From: Phoronis australis
Lineage: Eukaryota > Phoronida > Phoronidae
Reading direction: 5' to 3'
Length of the DNA stretch: 64,000 bases
Assembly (NCBI GenBank): GCA_002633005.1
Contig: NMRA01000635.1
Location: 85,007-149,006 of the forward strand
Position numbers and translations under genes: made by a program
Notes under the pieces: generated by a model
Seen by the model: the letters and a program-made list of their open reading frames with translations, nothing else
The model's database searches: none
Told to the model about the DNA's origin: nothing
Part shown: piece after piece, positions 25,401 through 37,400 of the stretch
Position numbering within the stretch: position 1 is the stretch's first letter
How the letters are laid out: each line of letters starts with the position of its first letter

Positions 25401-28400
25401 CTGCGCGATTGTGCTTATTTTGAGGACTGTAGTCTCATTTTCTTGGACTTTTTGTTTCCCAGAGGCGGAACTTTTTGTCCACTTCGCCACTTTGCCCTAG
25501 CTCGTTCGAGCCCCCGAGCCCCCCTGGGTGTGCGCATGGTCAGGGCAGAAGCTGTACATTGACAATCATTATTTGAATAATGTAAATATAAATAAAGATT
25601 CCCCTAACACCTGCCCGTGGGATGGAAATCGAGTTGTTTCACAACAGTTTCTGCCATCTATCACTAAATTAGCATGAGCTCACACGGCCTCGGTGTCCCG
25701 TCAATTAGTTTTATTGCACTTAAAGCCGGTAACGCAGGGATTTATTCATTGCTGGCTTCTCAAATCATGTTTGCACTCAGGAACACTCCAAAGGCATTAC
25801 AAATTGCATCTAATGAGACAGACTTTGTTTCAGTATATTGGTTAGGGTGAGAATAATTCATTTTGAAACAGAACGCTCAGTGATAAACGTCAACATGGCA
25901 ACTCGCAATCCCCCGCGACTTAGACGAGAGCTCATCAGTCCCGACGAAGACTTCGCAGGTGGATCTTTAGGTTTCACAGGCTATCAGTTCGAACAGGAAT
26001 ACAGTGATGAAGAAATACTAAAGAGGCGCCGTGAACAAGCTCAGACAACGGAGCGTAGGGATAGTTATTTGGCAAGCTGGGATTCGTCAGGCACTCACGC
26101 GGCTGTCGACCACTGCAGGCCACAGACAAGGAGATGTTCCACGGCCTCATACTTGCTATTTACAGCGTACTTTTCATTCTTCACTACTGCGATCCACTTC
26201 CTAAACATTTCGGACTCTCGAGGAAGTCGAAAAAACGATATTCCCGCTTTCCTCGCAGCTGCATAGCTCGCACAAGCGGGAACAATGCACCGCAACATAG
26301 CGACATTCACTCTCATTTAGTGCAGATGAACCACTAGCGTCGCTAGCGTCGTTTCTCACCTTCCTCACAGGTTAACAAGACACCTCTTGGCAAGATAAGG
26401 TCGACCGTGTGCGAGGCGATGTGCATGGATATAAACCAATTAATAAGGCAAAAAAGACTAATTAAATCGGGTGGCATTCTCCTATTATTCAGTTCAAGTT
26501 TTTCAATGGTCCATAGGCGGTGCACTGCAGGGAGGCTGAGGGGGCTTTAGCCCCCACTTTTTTCAGTGCTGCGCCCTCTATACACCTCCGACATGACACT
26601 GCCAACTACACGAGGGGAAGTTGAGATTTCAAATTCATCAAAGAACACAAAACATTCGTGCACAGCACAGGAGCTGTCTTGTAAGAAATGGCGATGCGTC
26701 ACTGAACTTAGTTGAAGGCTGAAGGACTGACTTGCAAAAATTCGAACCATCATCAGACCACCATATCGCAAAGAAGGACTCTAAACGACAACAGTGATAT
26801 TCATGAATATATTGAATTTTAAAAAAACTAGACTAAAGAAATAAAAAAATTTACAAACCGTAGATCGGATCGAAAAAGAAATTCAAGTCATTGCTCGTAA
26901 ATTTGGAAAGATTGTCTTTGCATTTCCTTGATGCTTGTAGTTCCCAGTAGTATTGTGCAATGAATTTAGGTTCTTCTAAACCGAATCGTTTGCTTGACAT
27001 TCCCGTGCATACTGCAAAGGCTGGACACGTTGTGACTCAGTGACGCACCCACGTTAAAAATAAGGTGTTGGCTGTCCGCGTAGAATCCGCGCACAGTGAT
27101 TGACGGGAAAAGAACTTGAACTGCAGGAGTTGAAGTGTGTGCATTTTTGGGACACGCGTTCCATAGCATTTTCCCCAGCCGCTCGGCGGCAGAAGTTGGA
27201 CCAGTGGCTGTGTTTCAACAGCTCTATAGACCAAGGATTTCGAGATCATATTTTTCAAAAAAATCTTCAGGAAATGACCGTATTAAAATAAACTTTTCCC
27301 GAAACTGGGTCAAACAGAACGACCTTGGCAGAGCCAGAACACGGGTACAGGTTCGAGCTAAGCCGCACGTCTCAAATGAATCATAGCGGAGCTGACCAGC
27401 GACTAGCATTAGTTCGTCGAATTGCGCATGCATGGATCGGACTTCCCAGCGACTCGGACGCCACGACATCTGCCACCCGTGGCGGGAGCAGCTTATTTAT
27501 TGACTAACACTTGCTTCTAAATCTGGATTTAAGCAAAATGACAAAGTCCACGCTTACACATATGCAAGCGCATCCAAATACAATTAAATGTATTTTCATG
27601 TGAAACCATTCAATGTTCTTTGAACATTGACTTGTGTGAGTTCTTAATTTTCTTAGATCTGCCCAATCAGGTAGAACCGCGTTTCAAGTCATTCGCTATA
27701 GGCACCGGAGGGTTCAAATTGGAAGTTCGCGTCATATGACGTCATGTGACGTAGGAGATGCGAGCCTCATTTGCATATATAAGTGACATCTGTTGCTTCA
27801 AAAAAGAGGATCATGCCCGAGCACATGCCTGGGAAGAGGCATCTTTTTAAGGGTAAAACAAGTCNAGCTTATTAACACGCAAAATCAGTCCAGGATCACC
27901 TGTGGTTGACTTGCAGACAAACTGTTCAGTAATTTCAGAATATTTGTGAGAAAAACATCAACAATCTTCAAGCTATTTCTCCAACTGCTCATTCCTGACG
28001 CCATTTTAGTTTGAATTCAGAAATCTGGTTCAACTGAAATTTCTACAGTTACAGCCAATCAGGGTGTTTGTTTATCTCAGATTCTCACTGAATTCTCACT
28101 CCAATTTTGGCAAGTCCAAATTCTCACTCAATTCTCACTCAGATTTTTCCTAAGTCTGAAATTCTCACTGATTCTCACTCAGAATTTTTCTAAGACCAAA
28201 ATTCTCACTGGATTCTCACTGTTACATAACATTTTCTCACTCATTCTCACTGACTGCCCCTGTTGTTCAATTCCCACTGGGTTCTCACTGGCATTTCTAA
28301 CTATAATTGGTGATTTAGTGAGAATCTAACTGGAATATAACTGGAATCCAGTGAGATTCTCACTTTCTTTTTCGTATGGGTCATGTTCAAAGCATCCTAG

Positions 28401-31400
28401 TGCCATTAATATGCAGTCTTTGGGGACCAAAGTGGTGTCATTTTATAGCTAAAGAGTTAAGCTTTCGAACACAAAGCTTGGATTCCAGACGACTTTAACA
28501 TTTACTTTTGAAATCACTTTCGAATATCCGTTAAAATGCGCTAAAACAGTTGTCCCTTCCTGGTTATCTCTTCCTGATCTTAGTTGTCTTCACAGGTGTT
28601 CCATTACAAATACAAGCTAACTATTGGAATTGGAGCATTTCTGAAAATAGCAGTTTTCCGGTTAGTGTTCTACTCCTGGAGTAAAGTAGTTTGGCATGCA
28701 CTGGGCCATAGGCGATGTTTTTAAGAGTCATTGACATCTAATTTAGTCACTAGTGTGTTGTTTCTAGATGTTTCAATGTAGCTTAGTTGTATATTAAAAG
28801 AATAATCCAATTGATTTTTTTAACTCTGATCAGCATTATAAATCACCAAGTTTATCGATACCCAAAGTAGTTTATCTTCAATCGTACCTAATGTTTGTAG
28901 TTTTTAGCTTACCGGTAATAGTTCTTCGATTTTTTAAAATCGAAGACCAAACTTTGTTACTTTTTTAGTAAAGCAGCGGTATTTGTTTTTAACAAAAACT
29001 GTTGGTTAATACATTTTGAAAATTTACCAGTGAACAGTTACAGAGGTTTACTACAGATTATGGTCGGGTAACTACACTTTAATTGGGTCTTACTCGCACC
29101 GGACAATGCAGTCATCGCAACTAAGTCCGACTATGGTGCCGCGCTCTCTTTGATCAGAAAGATGAGCGTTGAAAAGGCACGCATATTTTTAGAAATGCTT
29201 GGCTTTTGTGACTCATGTAAGCGTTTTATTTGCAACATGAGCTGTTAGTATAGGATATCATCACATGGAATTAAGCTTTGTATCAAACAAGCTTGATTAG
29301 ATGTTTATTCATCCAGGACTCTCAACGAGAATGAAAGTGAGTTCCAAGCAGACTGACGTTCATTTGAAGTGACACTCCTCAACATTTTGGTCAAAAGAAA
29401 GTGACACGGTTTGAACAGTTATGAAACACTTATTGTAATATAACAAGGCTATGCCCTCCATGTGCAATAAATTTCAGGGGATATGCTACCTCTCTGGTAG
29501 TTAAATCCAGGAATAGTACTCTGATGTTGAAAACCCAGGAATAGTGGCAGTTATGCAATAATACAGGAATAGTGGCAGCTATGCAAGAATTTTGAGTTAT
29601 AGCGAGATGGACATATATGTACATGCAGAGTGGGTCCATCGCGTNTCGTATCGTATCTTATCGTATCATATCATAAATAAAGTTTTATGAGCCAATGTTA
29701 CGGTATTATTATTATACGCGTATAAACCGCTGGGTCAACAACAACAACAAGAGAGACATCTAATGTGCGTGTGACTGTACGCTACAGACATATATGTACA
29801 TGCAGAGTGGGTCCATCGCGTGGTCAGTTAGTTCGTTATATTCAGCTCGTCATAGAGAGATGGACATATATGTACATGCAGAGTGGGTCCATCGCGTGGT
29901 CAGTTAGTTCGTTATATTCAGCTCGTCATAGAGAGATAGACATATATGTACATACAGAGTGGGTCCATCGTGTGATGCCACTTAGTTTAGTATTTAAAGC
30001 ACTGGCTCTCGAGACCAGGGCAGACTGGATCCACCTTAGATCAAAACTTCAGACTACGGGGCACGACTCCAGAGCTGAAAGACAACTTCAGACTTCTAAG
30101 ACGAAGCCGGGGCCAGACGAACAACTTCTGTGACCAAAGAGTCAAGGGGAAAAGGACAACTGAGGTATAGACATTTATTACGGGCGTTGGTCTCAGCCTG
30201 TTAGTCAATTTGAACCGGCTAGTGATTGTTCTGGAGGGTTAGTTCTGTTGTGACTTGTTTTGTGTTAACGTGTGCGGTAGCTACGGGAACCAGTGGCACT
30301 GTTGATTAGTAGTTTTCTAGTAGGGATATCTTGTCTCAATCAGTTAGTCGCCAGTCTCACAACTTATTGTAATCTTTAATTTGTAAATCACAACCCTGCA
30401 AATTAATAGACGAATTCTATTGTTAAAGTATTCCTGTGTTGTTTTACTTATTGCCACGTGCGCGCCATTTATCGGCCACAAGACGCATTGATATATCACA
30501 TTATGCGTCAGCGTCATGGCTTGAACTGATATTCAGTGTGCTTCACGGATACCATGTACTTCAACATGAGCAATGCAGAGCGTTCAAATGCACCCACGAA
30601 TGTATCGCAAACAGTGTGCTTCTAGGATTGTTTATTTGTATCAATAGATGGCGCAAAAATGTTGAATCCAACCGAAAACAAGAACATGCCATCATTTCTT
30701 TAATAGAAAGCTATTTACCAATTAAATCTCATAAAAACCTGTCAAGTAACTTGAGAAAAACAAGGGAAAACAGAAAAAAATAAATAAAATTTCCACTAGG
30801 AGGCGTTCGTTGGATCCGCCTGAAAGTCGTCATCGTCTGCTCTTAGTTTCATATAAATAGAGTTACTAAATTTAATAAAGATCGTGCAGTGGGTTTAGGA
30901 GATACAGCTAAGGGCACAAAACAAAACAAAACTACCACTAAGAGGTGCCACAGTAGTTGAATGAAGTCATCATCATCATCAACCGTCCTCTTCATACTGA
31001 GAACATATACGCCAATTTTCAAACTCATCCTTAGAATGGTTTGGTTGATAGAGCGGTGGATGCCAAAAAACAGACTCGAAAACAGCAAAAATGGCCATCC
31101 GAAAACGAGAAGATAGCGTCACTCACCAATAGATCCCTATATTCCATATCTTATGAAAACCCATTGCGGACCTTTGAAGAAATAGAGGAAAACGTAAAAA
31201 ACTGAAATTACCACTAGAGGGCACATCGGTAGTCAGATCCGTCCGAAAGTCGTCGTCATCTGTTGTCAACATCATATAAATACAATCACGAGATTTAATA
31301 AAGATCCTGCACACGGTTTAGTATACAGCCATGGGTGTAAAACAACAAAACTGCCACTAGGAGCCGCCACAGTAGTTGAATTCGTCGGAAAATCATCGTC

Positions 31401-34400
31401 AGTCATCCTCCTCATACTAAGAACATACATGCCAATTTTCACAATCATCCTTAGAGTGGTTTGGTTGATAGAGGGGTCGACGTCAAAAAACAGACTCGAA
31501 ACTAGGAAGCGCAAACTAATGCTGAATCCATCCGAAAACGGGAGGATAGCATCATATCACTAATAGATGCCTTTATGTCAAATTTTATGAAAATACATTG
31601 AGGACCTTTGAAGATACAGAGGTAATGTAAAAAACTAAAACTGCCACTAGGGGGCACACCAGTAGTCCACTCCATCCAAAAAGAGTCGCCATCTGTTGCC
31701 AACATCATACAAATACACTTGCTAAATTTATTAAAGATCCTGCAAAGGGTTTAGGAAATACAGCCATAGGCACAAAAAACAAAACTGCCACTAGGAGGCC
31801 CAACAGTAGTCGAAGTTGTTGGAAAATCATCGTCAGCCCCCTCTTCACAGTAAAAACATACATGCCAATTTTCGCAATCATCCATAAAGTGGTTTGGTTG
31901 ATAGAGGGCTGGATGCCATAAAACAAGACTCGAAAACAGTAAAAATGGCCACTAGATGGCGCAAACTACGCCTAATCCATAGCATCATCTCAATAGACGC
32001 TTATCTGCCAAATTTTATAAAAATACGTAGACGACTTTTGAAGATACAGACGCAAACATAACATTAAAATTGCCACTAGGGTAGTCGAATCCATCTGAAA
32101 GTTCGCCCATGCCGTCCCATCCATGAAAGGAATACAAGTAAAATTTCATGACCATACGTCAAAGGCTTTTGGAGATAGAGCAGCGGACGCCGGACAGACG
32201 GACGGGGATGACAGCATATTGCGTCCACATATAAACATGTGAGCGCATAACTAGAGTGAACTAAAGATTACAAATCCGATTAACAAGGCATAATTTTTCA
32301 ATAAGTGCAAAAATACACCTCTCAGCAACCCGCCATACTTGTAAGGAAATCTATAACCATGACCCAGGTCAAGAAAATGGATCAACCCAACATATTTGTA
32401 GGGAAATCTATAACCATGGATCAACTGGTAATCGTTTTCAGTGGCGGATTTAGGGGGGGGGCCAAGGGGACCATGGCCCCCCTCAAATTCTACCAGATAC
32501 CATTTGGGAGTTCAGGTGCGAATTGCTGACTAGCACATGCGCGCAACCAGGGAGGCTCGGGGGGGTGAATAAACAATACATAGGCCCTGAACTACCCCGT
32601 TACCGTTTTTTATTGTTCTTTAGTCAACAGGTCTGCGAAATTTTATAGGCGACTAGTACACTACGGTGCTGTAGAAGTATGACTGGATCGGAGCTGCTGA
32701 ATTTTTATAATTTATAAAGTTTTCAAGGGACTTATACAGACAATTTGAGACGATACAATATTTCTCACGACTTCAGAAGGTATCTCATCTGTTCATATGG
32801 ATCTCATTTTGATTGTTTCTGGCTTGTTAGTCCAGTTTTAGTTGCGGTCAACACCCACTCGTTTTTATTCAATATGGCGTCTGCCTGTGCTTGTGGGACC
32901 GTTTTGTGACTTAATGGCTTCTGAAGATACACTGTCTTTTCTTGTATTAGTCGTGACCAGCGTGTACATCATGTCTGGCCCAAACCTGAATCTTAGACTA
33001 CCCAGTGGTCTGAAACTATGCTCGTGGAATGTTAGAAGTCTTTATAATAAATTACCGGAAGTTGCTGTTGATATAAACAATTGGTTCCTGGATGTTATCT
33101 GTCTCCAAGAGACTTCGCTATCTTGCGACATTGCAAACGAAGAAATTGGAATCTGTGATTACAATGTGGAACACCTAGACAGACAAAACGGTACTCGTTA
33201 TGGTGGCGTATGCACGTATGTCAGAAGCAGCCTTGCCTACATTAGAAGACACGACTTAGAGTTAAACGATTTGGAACTTCTGTGTGTTCAACTAAGGATG
33301 TCAGTCCTTTAATTATTCTCAATTTCTACAGACCCCCTGCTCATACAAATTGGCTTGAAAGCTTTGAGTCTGTGGTTAGCAGGTGTGGCTATGAGGTGGT
33401 TATCGCTGGTGATCTTAATGTTGATTGGAATGATGAAATTTCAAAGCCCCTCAAAGATGTGATTCAAGGTTTGAATCTCCATCAGGTGGTAACGGAGCCT
33501 ACACGTGTGTCAGACTCTGCCTCACTGATTGATCATGTTTATGTTTCTGCTCTGGAGTTTGTGAGATCAGTAAAAGTGGTAAAAATGGGTTAAGTGATCA
33601 CTACCCTGTATGCGTAGCCAGGAAAAGGCATTTTGGCACCAAATTTCATCATGAGTGTGTGACCTGTAGATCGTTTAAAAACTTTGATGACCAGGCCTTT
33701 AAATCGGATCTTGCTCTTGCTCCATGGTCAGTCATCGAAGCCTATGATGACATTGATGATGCTCTTGATGCATGGTACAAGTTATTAAACAGTGTTTTAG
33801 ACGAACATGCTCCATGGAAAACTAGACGTGTGAAGAGATTACGTCAGCCTCAATGGTTCAGTGATGACATTTTTGAAGCTATAAAGCTCACGGACAGTTT
33901 ACGTAAGTGCGGAAATTATGAGGGCTACAAATCAGAGCGAAATTGTGTTGTAACAATGATTAAAAAGGCTAAGAGTGACTATTACTCTTCACTGATCAGT
34001 AGTTATCTCAAAAATTCCAAAGTGTTATGGAAAGTCATCAGACAAGTTGCTCCTAAAGAAAAATCCTCATCACCTGCCATAATAAGGATTGATGAGAAGT
34101 GTGTTCATGATAAATTTCAGATTGCCAATAATTTTAACAAATTTTTTACTGACATAGCTAGCAAACTTACTCGTGATCTTAAAGATACACACGCCACTCA
34201 TAAAGATTTAATTGACTTTGTTAGTTCCAGAGTTGAAAGTGACATTGGTTATGATATTCCTCTGGTCAATATGGAATTTGTAAATAAGTTCTTAAATGGT
34301 CTTAATCTTAATAAAGCCACTGGAATGGATGTCAGCTCCAAAGTTTTGAAACTTGCTCATAAGGAGCTGACACCATCCATCACCTATCTTTTAAACCATA

Positions 34401-37400
34401 GCATTAAAACATCCAAGTTTCCTAGTTTGTGAAAACTTGCAAAAGTATCCCCTTTACACAAAGGCGGTGCTACTGACAGTGTAAACAATTACAGACCAAT
34501 TTCAATTTTACCGGTCTTGTTTAAATTGTTGGAAAAGCATGTTCACAATACCTTTTATTCATTTTTGACTGAGCATGATTTAGTAGTTGCATCTCAGTCC
34601 GGTTTCAGAAGTGACCACTCCTGTGAAACTTCCCTCATTAATAGATAGTGGTCACAACGTTGGTGTAGTATTTTTGGATTTTAAAAAAGCTTTTGATATC
34701 GTTGATCACAATATATTTCTAAGCAAATTGTTAATTTACAAGGTGGGCAAGGTCTCTCTAGACTGGTTTAAATCATATCTCTTTGAGAGGTGCCAGGTTG
34801 TATCTCTTGGTGGACATCTGTCTGAGTCCCGAGGTATCACACACGGTGTTCCCCAGGGATCCATCCTGGGACCTCTGCTGTTTTTACTTTTTATAAATGA
34901 TCTCTCTTTAGTCTGTGAAAACACGGTTGACATGTATGCAGATGATACTACTTTGTCTGTTGTGGTAAACCCGCTGATCACTGTAAAGGACAGACTCCAG
35001 TGTGATCTGGATAAGGTTGCTACCTGGTGTACTGATAATAAAATGATAATTAATGCTGAAAAAACAAAATGTACAAGTATTGCCACAGAGCAATGGCATA
35101 GTAGAAGTAATCTTGAGCTTAAACTTGCTATTTCTAATGTATGCCTCAAATATGTTGACTGTGAAAAGTTATTAGGTGTTACTGTAGACAAGACCCTCAA
35201 CTGGTCTATAGCCATATAAATGAGACTGTGTCCAAAATTAGGCAGCGCCTTGGTCTTCTCCGTATATCACCATTTCTTTCCACAGAAGGGCGTCTGCGAT
35301 ATTTCAGCGCTTGTATATTCCCTGTGTTTGTTTATTGTAGTACAGTGTGGTCAGGATGCAATGCAAAATTAGTTTCCTCTTTATTGAAGGCTCAAAATCA
35401 GGCGGCCAGACTTGTTCTAGTGTGCCTTTTGACACTCTGTCAACTCATACGTTTAATAGACTGGGGTGGCTCCCTATTGACAAATATTTTATATATAGGC
35501 GTCTCTGTATGATGCATAGGTGCTTTCACGGTAATGTACCGAATTATCTATCACGTAATCTCGTACTTGTTCGAAATAGCCACCAGATCAGGACAAGATG
35601 TTCTGCCTCAAACAATTTGGTTTTGCCCAGACACAGAACATCGTTTTATTCTAAGTCCTTCTTAATTCAGACCATCCAACAGTGGAACAGTTTGCCTAAT
35701 AGTCTTAAAGGCGAAGGCAACCTTTTTCCATGTCATTTTGAGCTAAAATAAGGTTGGTTGGTTATCCTAGACATATTTTTCACTTAATTACAGCTTTTCG
35801 TAATTTTATTAATTATTCGTCCGCTTTTCCGGAAGTGACGTTTTAGGAGGCAAGCGCTTCCCGCCAATTTCTTTTCACATAGTCTGACTGTGAGAGCTGC
35901 CGAGTCAGTCATTGTTCTACCTCGGTTGTGTTAAGTTCCGTCGTCGTTCGCTTTCATTTACTAGTCAGTCAACATGCCACACTGTTGCTGCGTACCGGGA
36001 TGTAGTAATTATCGGCTCACGCGCGCTTTGGGAGTGCCTTTGCATCGCTTTCCGATGGATGACACACTTCGCCGTACTTGGCTCGTTCGTGTGAAGAACG
36101 CAGCGTTACCCGTCCACGCAACGTACAAAGCAGTGGAGAATTACCGTGTGTGTGGCAAGCACTTTCTGCCGTCCGATTACGAAAGGGATTTGTACGCTGA
36201 ACTGATGAAGGTCCCCGCGAAACAACGCTTGAAGAAGGATGCCATTCCGTCTGTGTTGATTCCCGGCAGTGCCCCGTCGCCACCCCCGAGAAGTGCGTTT
36301 TTGAAGCGAGAAGCCTCGCGAGCTGTGGCCAGTACAGTGACTGGAGCCAGTGGAGGCACTTCATCTACTGTCACCCGTGCCTCCGAACGTACCCCAGAGC
36401 GTGCAATTCCTGGAACCAGTAGTGATTCGCCCTGTGCTGTTTTCTCCAGCCCAGAGCCTCTAAGCAGCCCTGCAGCGATATTGAGTAGTGGGAGTGATTA
36501 CAGGCCCAGTTCGACACCCAGTGAAGAGGACAGTTCGTCGTCCAGTGAACAGATCGGTGAGCCAAACTTTGATAAGTTTATTGTGGACTTGTCTAAAGTG
36601 TTGGAGCTATTTAGAAGGTGCCAGGTGTGTGGCGAGGGAGTCACACGACACAATGTAAGCAGTTTGGGTGCTCAGGTCACCATCCAGTGGGAGTGTGTCA
36701 CGGGACACTCTGGCAAGTGGGACAGTTGTTCCTCTGTCCGTGGTATGCCGGAGGTCCACTTAACCATGTCCAGTGGTGTGCTCTTCACTGGAAACACGTT
36801 TCAGTCGGTGAAGACAATGATGGACTTTGGAAAAGTCAAGTTTTTTTTCGAAAACAACATTCAACAACATTCAGAATTCCTATTTAATACCAGTTGTCAA
36901 TGACGCATACATGTCACAACATCTCGAGTTGGTGGCGGAATTCATGGAGAAGGAGAACTTGTCTGACTCACCAGGGCGGTCCGCCAAGTATACCACATAC
37001 ACTCTAATGGAGGAAGAGACCAAAAAGATAATTGATGTGGAACTCGGAACAGCACAAGCATTCAATTGAGGTAGGCATAACAACGCACACAGTGCATTTG
37101 CACCAAGATGTGTCACCACGTCTGTCTTCAGTAGCCGCCTCGTTTCTCTCAACAGCTGCCTGTGCCTGTGTGTACTCTGCCTCGTTGTACTCGGGCTCAA
37201 ACATGTACCCACCCACTGAATGTCCGTGAAAAAATTCCTCGTCACCACTGCTGTGAACAAGGTCTCCGTCACTCACACTACTGTCACTGTGATACGGGTC
37301 ACCGACTCCAGCCATTTTCAGCTTACAACACACTAAACAATCCCTAAATCCAACGCAGTTGAGTTCTCTACTAACCTATCTTGCCGCAGAATACTCGCCG

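Larger units (their letters stand above)
24549..26487 (-). mobile_element. Kolobok-like transposon K2b
   Basis: Left TTAA (24549-24552) then AGGAGCATGCCACCC; right terminus GGGTGGCATTCTCCT followed by ATTA, a mutated TTAA. Orientation is opposite to K2a and K2c. 24553-25000 matches the right parts of K2a and K2c in reverse complement. 25000-25835 is an interior segment shared with K2c but absent from K2a. 25838-26483 carries the two convergent ORF starts. Contains two copies of a GTGGCTCGGA segment near 25031 and 25093. Deleted relative to any autonomous element: no DDE transposase core is present. Confidence 0.85.

Noticed and set aside
30849-31926. Series of minus-strand frames with repeated INQTTLRM motifs in R1 as a repeat protein
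   Set aside because: They fall in R1's non-coding array, are not conserved in frame between copies, and contain many stops.
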